Below, in pieces: positions 33,689 through 42,738 of a stretch of 64,000 bases of DNA (position 1 is the first letter of the stretch; the number at the start of each line of letters is the position of its first letter). The position numbers and the translations under genes are program-made. The stretch lies in NCBI GenBank assembly GCA_003513495.1, contig DOPM01000046.1, positions 150 through 64,149 of the forward strand, given 5' to 3'. Below the pieces are notes generated by a model. The model ran no database searches. It was not told where the DNA came from and saw only the letters and a list, made by a program, of their open reading frames with translations. The stretch comes from Desulfosporosinus sp. (lineage in GTDB: Bacteria > Bacillota > Desulfitobacteriia > Desulfitobacteriales > Desulfitobacteriaceae).

Positions 33689-34213
33689 ATGACAAATCGC
33701 CGAATACTGCTGATCAGTCTAGTCGGTTTTCTGATTTTTGGAGGGTTAATAGGAGGCAAGGTTGTCTATCAGAAAACCTGGGTTGATGTATCTATTTTGA
33801 GTAAGAGTCAGCAAATTCCAGGTGTCGTTTCTGCTAAAGTTGTGAATAACAATAGCCTGCAAGAGATGATTGTGGTGACAGATAATCTGACCAACCTTCG
33901 TCAAGCTAGTCAAACACTTAAAGAATTATCAGATAATGCACCAATTAGATTCCAGGACCGAAGAAATGGCTCTCTTGAGAAACTATTTGGCCAAATTCAA
34001 TTTGCCTTACAAGAAGGTATAGTACTTGGAAATTTTACGGAAATGGCTCAAAATGTGAGACTGCAGGCTGAAAAAGAAGGGGTTCAACTAGAATTAGAAA
34101 TGGATAACGATGCTATTTATGTGATTCTTAATCAGGGACAAGCCCAACTGATTGAAGTAATCGAACGCAATGGACAGAACAAATTTTTACCGACTGAAAA
34201 GAGTGATATCTAA
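33689..34213 (+). CDS. Hypothetical single-pass membrane protein
   Basis: This protein of about 174 aa is not a family I recognise. One N-terminal membrane helix (ILLISLVGFLIFGGLIGG) is followed by about 150 residues outside the membrane segment. GGAGG lies 8 bases before ATG 33689; ATG 33674 is a weaker in-frame start. It lies 14 bases before a FtsH-like protease, so they are likely co-transcribed. A partner or adaptor role for the protease is only inference. Confidence 0.7.
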   Translation: MTNRRILLISLVGFLIFGGLIGGKVVYQKTWVDVSILSKSQQIPGVVSAKVVNNNSLQEMIVVTDNLTNLRQASQTLKELSDNAPIRFQDRRNGSLEKLFGQIQFALQEGIVLGNFTEMAQNVRLQAEKEGVQLELEMDNDAIYVILNQGQAQLIEVIERNGQNKFLPTEKSDI

Positions 34214-34227
34214 ATGAGAGGGGGAAC

Positions 34228-35703
34228 GTGCGTATGAAAATTGACATATTGATAGGTGTAGGTATAGGAGTTTTCGCCTTTTTAGCAGTTTTGGGATATA
34301 ACGTATTCCCCGTCGGTTTACTTCTTGTAACAGCCTTTTTGGTTTGGAAATTTGTTATATCCCGTCAAATCTTAAAAACCGGTAATGGGGTGGCCATAAG
34401 CACCACGGGGGTTGAATTTGAGGACATTGGAGGCCAGAGTGTTGCTAAAAAAGAACTACAGGAAGCTCTGGACTTTCTGATCTATTCTGATCGTATGAAA
34501 GCTTTAGGAATTCGTCCGCTAAAGGGAATCTTATTGTCTGGTCCGACAGGGACTGGGAAAACCTTATTAGCTAAAGCGGCAGCAAGATATACAAACTCAG
34601 CTTTCCTCTCGGTATCAGGGAGTGAATTTGTAGAAATGTACGCCGGTGTGGGAGCTGAACGTGTGCGAGGCTTGTTTCGCAGAGCACGAGAAATGGTGCG
34701 TAAGGAAAAGAAGACGAGTGCAATTATCTTTATTGATGAAATGGATATTTTGGGGGCGAAGCGTGGAAGTAATGTTTCCCACCATGAATATGATCAAACG
34801 TTAAATCAACTACTTATCGAAATGGATGGGCTGAAAGCAGATCAAGGCGCTCACATTCTGGTTATGGCAGCAACCAACCGCCCGGAAGCCTTAGATCCAG
34901 CCATACTTCGTCCAGGGCGATTTGATCGACAAGTTAAAGTTGATCTTCCAGATAAAGAAGGTCGTTTAGCTATTCTAAAAATACACACTAAAAATAAGCC
35001 GCTGGCAGAGAATGTACGCTTAGAAGAAATTGCCCATGAAACCTTTGGGTTTTCAGGTGCTCACTTAGAGAGTGTGACAAATGAAGCAGCTATTCTAGCT
35101 TTGCGTGAGGAGGCTAATGAGATTAGTGAGCATCATCTACATGAAGCCGTCGAGAAAGTGATGCTAGGGGAAAAACTTGACAGGAAGCCAACGAAAGAAG
35201 AATTGCGTCGTATTGCTATCCATGAAAGTGGACATGCAATGCTTGCTGAGACAGTTCGTCCGAACTCGGTTTCTCAGGTTTCTATCCGTTCACGAGGAAA
35301 CGCTCTTGGATACGTTCGGCATTACCCAAAGGATGATTTGTATCTTTATACACAGGCAATGCTAGAAGAACAGATTATGGTAGCCCTAGCGGGAGCACTT
35401 GCAGAAGAACAAATACTTGGCACTAGAAGTACCGGTGCTGCAGGTGATTATGAACAAGCCTTAAACCTCGTTGAAACGATGCTTCTCGCAGGAATGTCAC
35501 CTTTAGGAGTAACGGATGTCTCTCGCTTGAATGCTGAGCAACGCGAGCCAGTGACCAAAGAAATTTTAGCAGAACTTGAAGAACGAACGATGAAGATTAT
35601 TAAGGAAAATAGGCAATCCTTATTAGGAATCACCCAGATTCTTGAAGTAGAGGAGACTCTCAGTGGTGAGATGTTGCGATCACATTTAAAAACAGTAGCC
35701 TAA
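34228..35703 (+). CDS. Short FtsH-like membrane AAA+ zinc metalloprotease
   Basis: This 491-aa protein (GTG start) has two closely spaced N-terminal membrane helices (residues 4-45) with almost no extracellular domain. The AAA+ core has Walker A GPTGTGKT, Walker B AIIFIDEMD and the second-region-of-homology string ATNRPEALDPAILRPGRFD. The M41 protease has HESGH (HExxH) near residue 332, and GAAGDYEQA supplies the third ligand. FtsH is usually above 600 aa with a sizeable extracellular domain, so this is a reduced paralogue rather than the housekeeping FtsH. Confidence 0.88.
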   Translation: MRMKIDILIGVGIGVFAFLAVLGYNVFPVGLLLVTAFLVWKFVISRQILKTGNGVAISTTGVEFEDIGGQSVAKKELQEALDFLIYSDRMKALGIRPLKGILLSGPTGTGKTLLAKAAARYTNSAFLSVSGSEFVEMYAGVGAERVRGLFRRAREMVRKEKKTSAIIFIDEMDILGAKRGSNVSHHEYDQTLNQLLIEMDGLKADQGAHILVMAATNRPEALDPAILRPGRFDRQVKVDLPDKEGRLAILKIHTKNKPLAENVRLEEIAHETFGFSGAHLESVTNEAAILALREEANEISEHHLHEAVEKVMLGEKLDRKPTKEELRRIAIHESGHAMLAETVRPNSVSQVSIRSRGNALGYVRHYPKDDLYLYTQAMLEEQIMVALAGALAEEQILGTRSTGAAGDYEQALNLVETMLLAGMSPLGVTDVSRLNAEQREPVTKEILAELEERTMKIIKENRQSLLGITQILEVEETLSGEMLRSHLKTVA

Positions 35704-35708
35704 ACGTT

Positions 35709-35742
35709 GCCCTCCTATGGTATTAATCTACTATAGGGGGGC
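35709..35742 (+). terminator. Terminator after the FtsH-like gene
   Basis: GCCCTCCTAT pairs with ATAGGGGGGC (one wobble) around a 14-base loop, 6 bases after the stop codon. Only TTACAATTT follows, so it may be leaky. Confidence 0.6.
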
Positions 35743-35817
35743 TTACAATTTAATAGTTTGTTAGAAAAAGAAGGATATTTTCTAGTTAGATCAGAAATAA
35801 TTAATCATGAACAAGAT

Positions 35818-35874
35818 CGTAGTTTAAGGTTCGGTATGTAGTGAGAAACTACGAATATCGAACATTAAACTACG
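35818..35874 (+). repeat. Long inverted repeat in the cinA leader
   Basis: CGTAGTTTA...GTTCG at the left pairs with CGAAC..TAAACTACG at the right. Inside lies a second hairpin, GTAGT-GAGAA-ACTAC. It stands 35 bases before the cinA start. Confidence 0.6.
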
Positions 35875-35908
35875 TATTTGCGTTGACTATAGGAGAGTGA
35901 TAAACTAT

Positions 35909-37159
35909 ATGAAGGCTGAAATTGTCTCAACTGGGACTGAGTTATTACTTGGAGAAACCCTCAATACGAGTACTCATTATTTGACAGGAAAACTGTCGTC
36001 TCTAGGCATTGAGGTAGATTATCATACAACGGTAGGGGACAATTCCCAACGTTTAGAACAGGTTCTGCACAAAGCAATAGAGCGGTCTGATTTACTGATT
36101 ACAACGGGAGGATTAGGCCCTACTGCAGATGATTTGACGAAAGAACTGGTTGCTAAAGTTTTGGATTTGAAGATGGAGAAGGATTCTGTTAGTTTAGAGC
36201 AGATTAAACAGTTCTTTGACCGCCGAAAAGCTCCTATGCCTTCTAGTAATGAGAAACAGGCTTTTTTTCCTGAAGGCTCAAAAATTTTACCTAACCCTAT
36301 AGGGACAGCTCCAGGTGCTATTATTGAAAAAGGCGGTAAGACCGTTATCATATTGCCAGGTCCTCCGTTTGAAATGGAACCCATGTTCAATAATTATGTC
36401 TGGCCGGAATTAGCACGGATTGTCGGACCCAATGCCGTACGGATGAATGAGCGAGTTATAAAAGTCTTTGGAATCGGAGAATCAGCCCTTGAGAAAGTTC
36501 TCGATGAATTAATGAATCTTCCGAACCTTACCTTGGCTTTGCTAGCTAAACGAGCTGAGATGCACATTCGCTTAGTAGCAAGAAGTACGAAAATAACATC
36601 TGGTGAGGCTTTGAAAGCTTTAGACGAGGTTGAAGAAGAAATTCGTCGCCGCTTAGGAAACAAGGTATTTGGTCGTGATCAGGAAACTATGGTCGGCATT
36701 GTCGGGCAAGCGCTAAATAGTCAGAATCTGACTATTTCAACTGCTGAGTCCTGTACTGGGGGTCTTCTCGGTGCTGCGTTTACACAGGAACCGGGGAGTT
36801 CTAGGTTCTATCTAGGTGGAGTTGTGAGTTATTCTAATTCCTTAAAAAGAGGTATTCTGGGGGTGAGTGAAGAAAGCCTTAAAGCTTTTGGGGCAGTGAG
36901 TGAAGAGGTTGCCAAGGAAATGGCAGAAGGAATTCGTTCTAAGACAGGATCAAATCTGGCTATCTCAACCACGGGAATAGCTGGGCCGGATGGAGGTAGT
37001 GATGAAAAGCCAGTAGGACTGGTTTATATTGGTTTTGCAACATCTAAGGGTGTTCATGCCCAAAAATTTCAGTTCTACGGTGAACGGGAGTCTGTTCGTC
37101 AGCTAACCGTTCAAGCTGCCCTCAATGAGGTACGCCTCCGCCTCCTATGTAAACAGTGA
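35909..37159 (+). CDS. cinA: CinA: nicotinamide-nucleotide amidase/competence-damage protein
   Basis: This protein of about 416 aa has an N-terminal MoCF-type domain (EIVSTGTELLLGE; ITTGGLGPTADDLT near residue 72) acting on ADP-ribose-type nucleotides in related proteins. The C-terminal CinA amidase domain (ISTAESCTGGLLGAAFT) deamidates NMN in NAD recycling. ATG 35909 lies about 11 bases after AGGAGAG; GTG 35897 overlaps that site. cinA preceding recA follows the Bacillus order. Confidence 0.94.
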   Translation: MKAEIVSTGTELLLGETLNTSTHYLTGKLSSLGIEVDYHTTVGDNSQRLEQVLHKAIERSDLLITTGGLGPTADDLTKELVAKVLDLKMEKDSVSLEQIKQFFDRRKAPMPSSNEKQAFFPEGSKILPNPIGTAPGAIIEKGGKTVIILPGPPFEMEPMFNNYVWPELARIVGPNAVRMNERVIKVFGIGESALEKVLDELMNLPNLTLALLAKRAEMHIRLVARSTKITSGEALKALDEVEEEIRRRLGNKVFGRDQETMVGIVGQALNSQNLTISTAESCTGGLLGAAFTQEPGSSRFYLGGVVSYSNSLKRGILGVSEESLKAFGAVSEEVAKEMAEGIRSKTGSNLAISTTGIAGPDGGSDEKPVGLVYIGFATSKGVHAQKFQFYGERESVRQLTVQAALNEVRLRLLCKQ

Positions 37160-37179
37160 AAGGAGATTACAACTAGGTG

Positions 37180-38793
37180 ATGGTTGAACGCTTAAAAACC
37201 TTTGGAGATATACAGTTAAGTAAACCACTCTTACAAGCACTATCGGAAATGGGGTTTGAAGAGCCTTCACCGATTCAAAGAGAAGCAATTCCGGTTGCTC
37301 TTCACGGTGTTGATCTAATCGGTCAGGCTCAGACAGGAACTGGTAAAACAGCTGCATTTGGAATTCCAGTTACAGAAAAGGTCAATTCTAAATTCCAAGC
37401 GGTACAGGCCCTTATAGTTACACCTACACGTGAACTGGCAATCCAGGTGTCGGAAGAAATATCAAAAATTGGAAAGCATAAACATGTTAAACCACTGCCG
37501 ATTTATGGGGGCCAGCCCATTGATCGGCAGATCAGAGCCTTAAGGATGGGATATCAAGTCGTGGTTGGTACTCCTGGACGATTACTAGACCATTTGAATC
37601 GAGGGACACTTCGTTTACAACATGTTAAAACGGTGGTTCTCGACGAAGCAGACGAAATGCTGGACATGGGCTTTATTGATGACATCGAGAGTTTGCTAAG
37701 GGAGGTCCCTGCTGAGGGACGGCAAGTTTTGCTCTTCTCAGCAACTATGCCCCCGGGAATTCGAAGATTAGCTCAGACTTATATGAATTCTCCACGCTCT
37801 GTAACGGTCAGCCGGGATGAATTAACTGTTCCGTTGATTGAACAGGTATTCTATGAGACTCGAGAAAGTATAAAAGTAGATGCTTTAGGCAGAATTATTG
37901 ATATGGAGGATATCGGACAGGGGATAATTTTTTGTCGTACAAAACGTGGAGTGGATGAGCTGGTAGTGGCCCTTGAAGCTCGGGGATATTTTGCTGATGC
38001 TTTACATGGAGATTTAAGCCAGCAACAACGGGACCGAGTCATGAAACGGTTCAGAGATGGGAAATCTGAATTGTTGGTAGCCACGGATGTTGCGGCACGA
38101 GGCTTGGATATTAATAACGTTACCCATGTTGTTAACTTCGATATCCCTCAGGATCCGGTATCATACGTGCATCGGATCGGGCGAACCGGGCGTGTTGGTC
38201 GTAAAGGGCAGGCTATAACCTTGATTTCTCCAAAGGAATACCGACAACTTCGCTTAATTGAAAATCTGATTAAAACAAGAATCCGACGACAAGAGCTTCC
38301 GTCCCTAGCCGACATAAGTGAGCGACAAGCAGAAAACCTTAAAAACCAACTCATTAAACTAATGCAAAGTAATCACTTAGGTAGTTATCGAGCAATTGTC
38401 GGAGAATTACTTCAGGAATATGATTCCATAGAAGTAGCAGCTGCGGCCTTGAAGTATGCCATTGAGGGAGCAAATGTCGAAGAACTCGATGATAAAAATT
38501 CGGATGAACGTCTTTTTGGAAACACCGGAGCAGCAGCAGGGATGGTTCGCTTTTTTATCAATATCGGGAGAGTTCAACAAATCCGTCCTCAGGATATTAT
38601 CCGTTGGATTGCAGATCAAAGTGGAATTTCTGGAAACAGTATTGGAATGATAAATATTTATGATAAGTTTACGTTTGTTGAGATTCCTGAAAAATATGCT
38701 TCTAGAGTTCAGAGTTGTATGCATCAAACAATGATTAAAGGACGCAAGGTGAGTGTCGAACCAGCAAAGGCACGTGAAAACTCTGGCTTTTAA
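37180..38793 (+). CDS. DEAD-box RNA helicase with DbpA-type RNA-binding domain
   Basis: This protein of about 537 aa has a full helicase core: Q-motif SPIQREAIP, AQTGTGKT, PTRELA, VLDEADEMLDMGF, SAT and HRIGRTGR. The C-terminal 75 residues (MVRFFINIGRVQQIRPQDI; DKFTFVEIPEKYASRVQS) form the DbpA/CsdA-type RNA-binding domain. Such CshA/DbpA-like helicases act in ribosome assembly or RNA decay, the latter fitting the RNase Y gene 2 kb away. GTG 37177 and ATG 37180 are adjacent possible starts. A terminator follows at 38808. Confidence 0.92.
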   Translation: MVERLKTFGDIQLSKPLLQALSEMGFEEPSPIQREAIPVALHGVDLIGQAQTGTGKTAAFGIPVTEKVNSKFQAVQALIVTPTRELAIQVSEEISKIGKHKHVKPLPIYGGQPIDRQIRALRMGYQVVVGTPGRLLDHLNRGTLRLQHVKTVVLDEADEMLDMGFIDDIESLLREVPAEGRQVLLFSATMPPGIRRLAQTYMNSPRSVTVSRDELTVPLIEQVFYETRESIKVDALGRIIDMEDIGQGIIFCRTKRGVDELVVALEARGYFADALHGDLSQQQRDRVMKRFRDGKSELLVATDVAARGLDINNVTHVVNFDIPQDPVSYVHRIGRTGRVGRKGQAITLISPKEYRQLRLIENLIKTRIRRQELPSLADISERQAENLKNQLIKLMQSNHLGSYRAIVGELLQEYDSIEVAAAALKYAIEGANVEELDDKNSDERLFGNTGAAAGMVRFFINIGRVQQIRPQDIIRWIADQSGISGNSIGMINIYDKFTFVEIPEKYASRVQSCMHQTMIKGRKVSVEPAKARENSGF

Positions 38794-38807
38794 TAAATTT
38801 ATAAGCG

Positions 38808-38846
38808 GTTCAAAGCTAATCCTAACTGGGTTAGCTTTTTGAACAT
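38808..38846 (+). terminator. Terminator after the helicase gene
   Basis: GTTCAAAGCTAA pairs with TTAGCTTTTTGAAC around an 11-base loop. Confidence 0.75.
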
Positions 38847-38871
38847 AACAGAGTTCTAAGTACAAGGCATT

Positions 38872-38899
38872 GTAGGGGCAATTCATGAATTGCCCCTAC
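38872..38899. repeat. Dispersed palindrome, copy 2 (perfect)
   Basis: GTAGGGGCAATTCA and TGAATTGCCCCTAC form a perfect 28-bp palindrome. Related copies occur at 16067, 46969 and 63058, all in intergenic DNA. Confidence 0.85.
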
Positions 38900-38966
38900 T
38901 CGATTTCTTTGTTAATCTACTAAATTGTCAGATAATTTGTTATGCTGTCGGCAGATAATAAACAAA

Positions 38967-38996
38967 TTGACAAGTATTGAGGCGTACATCTATAAT
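38967..38996 (+). promoter_or_regulatory. recA promoter
   Basis: Consensus TTGACA and TATAAT are separated by 18 bases, 74 bases before recA. Confidence 0.85.
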
Positions 38997-39002
38997 AAGA
39001 AC

Positions 39003-39016
39003 CGAACAGATGTTTT
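39003..39016. promoter_or_regulatory. LexA (SOS) box of recA
   Basis: CGAACAGATGTTTT matches the Firmicute CGAAC-N4-GTTCG box except for the last two bases. It covers the expected transcription start, where LexA would block initiation. Confidence 0.75.
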
Positions 39017-39069
39017 GCTGAAGAATGAACTATTTGATGAGTCATGACCAAGGATGAGGAGGGAATAGA

Positions 39070-40110
39070 ATGGCCGAAATGAATAAGCTAAAAGCACTTG
39101 ATATCGCACTTGCTCAGATTGAAAAGCAGTTCGGTAAAGGGTCAATTATGAAACTTGGGGAATCTTCCACGGATAGGATGATTGATGTCATCCCTACGGG
39201 ATCTTTGGCGATAGACCTTGCCTTGGGGGTTGGAGGGGTGCCCAGGGGACGGGTCATCGAAATTTATGGACCAGAATCTTCAGGAAAAACAACGGTAGCA
39301 CTACATATCATTGCTGAAGCTCAAAAATTGGGCGGAGCAGCGGCCTTTATCGACGCAGAGCATGCCCTGGATCCTGTTTATGCCAAAGCATTAGGGGTTA
39401 ATATCGATGACTTGCTTGTTGCACAGCCGGATACAGGAGAACAAGGGCTGGAAATTTGTGAAGCCCTTGTGCGCAGTGCCGCGGTGGATGTGGTTGTCGT
39501 CGACTCCGTAGCAGCCTTAGTTCCCCGAGCCGAGATAGAAGGGGAAATGGGAGACAATCATGTTGGTTTGCATGCTCGTCTAATGTCTCAAGCCTTACGT
39601 AAGTTGACCGGATCCATCAGTAAAAGCAATACATGTGTAATTTTCATCAATCAAATTAGAGAAAAAATTGGGGTTATGTTTGGTAATCCAGAGACAACCA
39701 CGGGTGGGCGTGCTTTGAAGTTCTACGCCTCAATTAGAATGGAAATACGTCGCCAAGAGGCCATTAAACAAGGGCAGGATGTTATGGGAAATAAAACCCG
39801 GGTCAAAGTTGTTAAGAATAAAGTTGCGCCACCGTTTAAAATAGCTGATTTTGATATTATGTACGGAGAAGGTATTTCACGAGAAGGAAGTCTTGTCGAC
39901 ATAGGTACAGAGTTTGAGGTCATCGCCAAATCGGGAGCTTGGTATTCCTATAATGGAGAGCGCTTAGGGCAGGGGCGCGAAAATGTTAAAGAATACCTCA
40001 AGCAACATCCAGAGGTAGCACTTGAAGTAGAACAACGAATCCGTGCCAACTTGGTCCCTGTAGCTGCCACAACAACAGCTGAGGAAGATGGTACCCTTGA
40101 CGAGTTCTAA
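39070..40110 (+). CDS. recA: Recombinase RecA
   Basis: This 346-aa protein is RecA, the strand-exchange ATPase and LexA co-protease. Walker A GPESSGKTT lies near residue 67, with FIDAEHALDP and the DNA-binding loops NQIREKIGVMFGNPETTTGG near residue 194. GAGGAGGG precedes the ATG. The consensus promoter and LexA box upstream indicate SOS control. It overlaps recX. Confidence 0.97.
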   Translation: MAEMNKLKALDIALAQIEKQFGKGSIMKLGESSTDRMIDVIPTGSLAIDLALGVGGVPRGRVIEIYGPESSGKTTVALHIIAEAQKLGGAAAFIDAEHALDPVYAKALGVNIDDLLVAQPDTGEQGLEICEALVRSAAVDVVVVDSVAALVPRAEIEGEMGDNHVGLHARLMSQALRKLTGSISKSNTCVIFINQIREKIGVMFGNPETTTGGRALKFYASIRMEIRRQEAIKQGQDVMGNKTRVKVVKNKVAPPFKIADFDIMYGEGISREGSLVDIGTEFEVIAKSGAWYSYNGERLGQGRENVKEYLKQHPEVALEVEQRIRANLVPVAATTTAEEDGTLDEF

Positions 40111-40618
40111 ACCCCGCAGAACCGCTAAGGAAGCCGCGCTAGATTGTTTATCCCGTCGAGCTCTAACCCATTATGAATTAGAGACCCGTCTCAAAGAAAA
40201 AGGGTATGAAAGCTTGGAGATAAATGCTGTGTTGGAAAAACTCCGGGAATGGGGTTATCTTAATGACCAAGAACTTGCTGTAATGTATTCCAAAAGCCGT
40301 CTTAAGCGTTACTCTCGGCGACGGGTTCAACAAGATATGCATAATCGTGGATTAGAACCTGAATTAATCGAACAAGCCTTAGGACAAAACTATTCAAGTG
40401 ATGAAGAGTTCGAGCAATGCCTAACCCTCGCAGAACGTTGGTGGGTACAAGAAGCTAAGCGTTGGGAGCATAAGATCGACGTTGAGAAGACAAAGAAAAC
40501 GATACCCCGTGAACTAGGGCTTCAGCAAAAAATTGCTCGCAAGCTAATTCAACGTGGGTATCCCTCGGATATGGTACGAAATGTACTTTCACATATTCAG
40601 GACAACCAGGGCGAATAG
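40088..40618 (+). CDS. recX: Regulatory protein RecX
   Basis: This 176-aa protein is made of RecX three-helix repeats: ALDCLSRRALTHYELETRL near residue 17, LREWGYLNDQELAVMYSKS near 48, and RKLIQRGYPSDMVRNVL at the end. RecX binds and modulates RecA filaments. The start lies within recA (23-base overlap, different frame), which implies co-expression with RecA. Confidence 0.92.
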   Translation: MVPLTSSKPRRTAKEAALDCLSRRALTHYELETRLKEKGYESLEINAVLEKLREWGYLNDQELAVMYSKSRLKRYSRRRVQQDMHNRGLEPELIEQALGQNYSSDEEFEQCLTLAERWWVQEAKRWEHKIDVEKTKKTIPRELGLQQKIARKLIQRGYPSDMVRNVLSHIQDNQGE

Positions 40619-40702
40619 AATGGTATAGTTGTACACTTTAGTTGAATAAGCTCACTTAAGAGGCATAGTTAGGTGTATAGAATTCACTCATTTAGGACAA
40701 GC

Positions 40703-40731
40703 TTGACATTGGTTGCAAATGATATTAAAAT
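40703..40731 (+). promoter_or_regulatory. Promoter of the rny leader
   Basis: TTGACA at 40703-40708 and TAAAAT at 40726-40731 are 17 bases apart. A perfect dyad begins at 40728, so the site also overlaps an operator-like element. Confidence 0.65.
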
Positions 40732-40761
40732 CTTAACAGAGACCTGTCTCTGTTAAGATTT
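40728..40761. promoter_or_regulatory. Perfect 34-bp dyad over the promoter -10/start region
   Basis: AAATCTTAACAGAGAC and GTCTCTGTTAAGATTT flank CT. It could be a repressor operator, a 5-prime hairpin of the leader RNA, or a terminator for recX without a T-run. Confidence 0.6.
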
Positions 40762-40911
40762 AACCTTTAAAGGTTTTCTTATAGATTTCGTTGTAGTTAG
40801 CTAAAATATGGGTTTTTTGACTAGCGAGCGAGAGTTGTAGGAAACAGGGAAAAAACAACCTGTTTTAAAGGTTATGCTTAGAGTGACTGGTTTTGGAACC
40901 AGTTTTTTTTA
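40738..40911 (+). ncRNA. Attenuator-like leader RNA upstream of rny
   Basis: The segment has its own promoter and ends in the terminator ACTGGTT-TTGG-AACCAGT plus seven T (40886-40910), 52 bases before rny. TAACCTTTAAA (40761-40771) can pair with TTTAAAGGTTA (40864-40874) to close a domain of about 100 bases. Inside, GTTTTTT (40812-40818) can pair with AAAAAAC (40850-40856). AAACAGG/CCTGTTT (40842-40848 with 40859-40865) is a competing alternative. This layout, a closed domain followed by a terminator before a gene, is like a riboswitch or autoregulatory attenuator. I do not recognise a known class. Confidence 0.55.
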
Positions 40912-40962
40912 TGTAAAATAATAAAAGATTAAAAGTTTAAAAAAAGGAGGTGTGTAGACGTA

Positions 40963-42510
40963 ATGATGGAACTAGTTATTACCGGGTTAATTTCCGTATT
41001 AGTGGGATTAGGTCTAGGTGTCTTAGCAGGTTGGCTTTTTCGCAAGAATACAGCTGAAAAGAGTATTGGATCAGCAGAAGAAGAAGCAAAACGGATCGTT
41101 GAGAATGCCCATTCTGCAGCTGAAAGCAAGAAAAGAGAATCTGTAGTTGCGGCTAAAGAAGAAGTCATGCATATTCGCAATGAAGTAGAAAAGGAAACTC
41201 GGGAACGGCGTAATGAACTCCAACGGCTTGAACGACGCTTGCTTCAAAAAGAAGAGAGCTTAGATCGTAAAATTGAGTCATTGGAACGTAAAGAGGAAAA
41301 CTTGCACCGTAAAGAAAACGAAGTAGAACATCTAAAAGAAGAGTTGAATCAGATCGTTGGCAAGGAGCAAGCTGAATTAGAACGTTTATCGGGTATGACC
41401 TCAGAAGAGGCCAAACAATTGCTACTTAAACGTGTTGAAGAAGACGTTCGTTATGAATCTGCAATTCTGATTAAGGAAATTGAGACTCGTGCCAAAGAAG
41501 AAGCGGAGAAAAGGGCAAAGAATATTATTGCCTTAGCGATACAGCGATGCGCAGCGGATCATGTAGCAGAAACAACTGTATCTGTTGTTGCATTGCCAAG
41601 CGATGAAATGAAAGGACGGATTATCGGTCGTGAGGGGCGTAATATCCGTACTTTGGAAACCCTGACAGGGATTGATCTTATTATTGATGATACTCCTGAA
41701 GCTGTCATATTATCAGGTTTTGATCCTATCCGTCGCGAGGTTGCGCGTATTGCTTTAGAAAAACTCATTGCTGACGGACGAATTCACCCAGCAAGAATTG
41801 AAGAAATGGTGGAAAAAGCTCAGAAAGAAGTCGATCAAAAGATTCGGGAGGAAGGAGAACAAGCGACCTTTGAAACTGGTGTGCATGGATTGCATCCCGA
41901 GTTGATTCGTTTGCTTGGTCGACTGAAATTCAGAACCAGTTATGGACAAAATGTCTTGAAACACTCAACGGAAGTATCTCATTTAGCAGGATTAATGGCT
42001 GCTGAGTTAGGTGTGGATATCCAGCTTGCTAAACGGGCAGGTTTGTTGCATGATATCGGTAAGGCCGTTGATCATGATATGGAAGGGACTCACGTGCAAA
42101 TCGGAGTCGATTTGGCAAGAAAGTACAAGGAATCTAGTGATGTTACCCATGCCATTGAAGCACATCATAACGATGTAGAGCCTAAAACCATTGTTGCGGT
42201 ACTTGTTGCTGCGGCTGATGCGGTTTCTGCGGCTCGACCAGGGGCGCGTAGAGAAACTCTCGAAACGTATATTAAACGCCTACAAAAACTCGAAGAAATT
42301 GCTGAGAGTTTTGAAGGAGTTGAAAAATGTTTTGCTATTCAGGCTGGACGGGAAGTTCGTATCATCGTTAAACCCGATAAAATTGACGATGTGCTCGCTC
42401 CTCGCGTTGCCCGTGAGATTAGTAAGCGGATTGAAGAGGAACTTGAGTATCCAGGACAAATCAAGGTTGTCGTTATCCGTGAGACTCGGGCAGTTGACTT
42501 CGCGAAATAA
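40963..42510 (+). CDS. rny: Ribonuclease Y
   Basis: This 515-aa protein is RNase Y, the membrane-bound endonuclease that starts mRNA decay in Firmicutes. One N-terminal membrane helix (residues 3-25) is followed by a long charged coiled coil to about residue 200. The KH domain has GRIIGREGRNIRTLE, and the HD domain has RAGLLHDIGKAVDHD near residue 360. A GGAGGTG site lies 11 bases before the start. A terminator-bearing leader suggests controlled expression. Confidence 0.96.
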   Translation: MMELVITGLISVLVGLGLGVLAGWLFRKNTAEKSIGSAEEEAKRIVENAHSAAESKKRESVVAAKEEVMHIRNEVEKETRERRNELQRLERRLLQKEESLDRKIESLERKEENLHRKENEVEHLKEELNQIVGKEQAELERLSGMTSEEAKQLLLKRVEEDVRYESAILIKEIETRAKEEAEKRAKNIIALAIQRCAADHVAETTVSVVALPSDEMKGRIIGREGRNIRTLETLTGIDLIIDDTPEAVILSGFDPIRREVARIALEKLIADGRIHPARIEEMVEKAQKEVDQKIREEGEQATFETGVHGLHPELIRLLGRLKFRTSYGQNVLKHSTEVSHLAGLMAAELGVDIQLAKRAGLLHDIGKAVDHDMEGTHVQIGVDLARKYKESSDVTHAIEAHHNDVEPKTIVAVLVAAADAVSAARPGARRETLETYIKRLQKLEEIAESFEGVEKCFAIQAGREVRIIVKPDKIDDVLAPRVAREISKRIEEELEYPGQIKVVVIRETRAVDFAK

Positions 42511-42530
42511 TTATTAATAGTAAAATGTTG

Positions 42531-42567
42531 AAATCAGGCGATCCATTGGGTCGCCTGATTTTTTTGC
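42531..42567 (+). terminator. Terminator of rny
   Basis: A perfect 11-bp stem, AAATCAGGCGA/TCGCCTGATTT, with a 9-base loop is followed by a T-run. Confidence 0.9.
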
Positions 42568-42738
42568 TATCCATAAATGACCAATTCAAATTTGGAAGGT
42601 TTGAGCAGGAGTTCGATGCCCAATGCCGAATACTATGCAAGATAAGACATTGTTTGAAACTGGTTTAGAACGATGGATCAGAAATACCTACATACTTGAA
42701 GTGGATGCTAAAAGCGGACAGAGAGGGCTGAAACAGGA

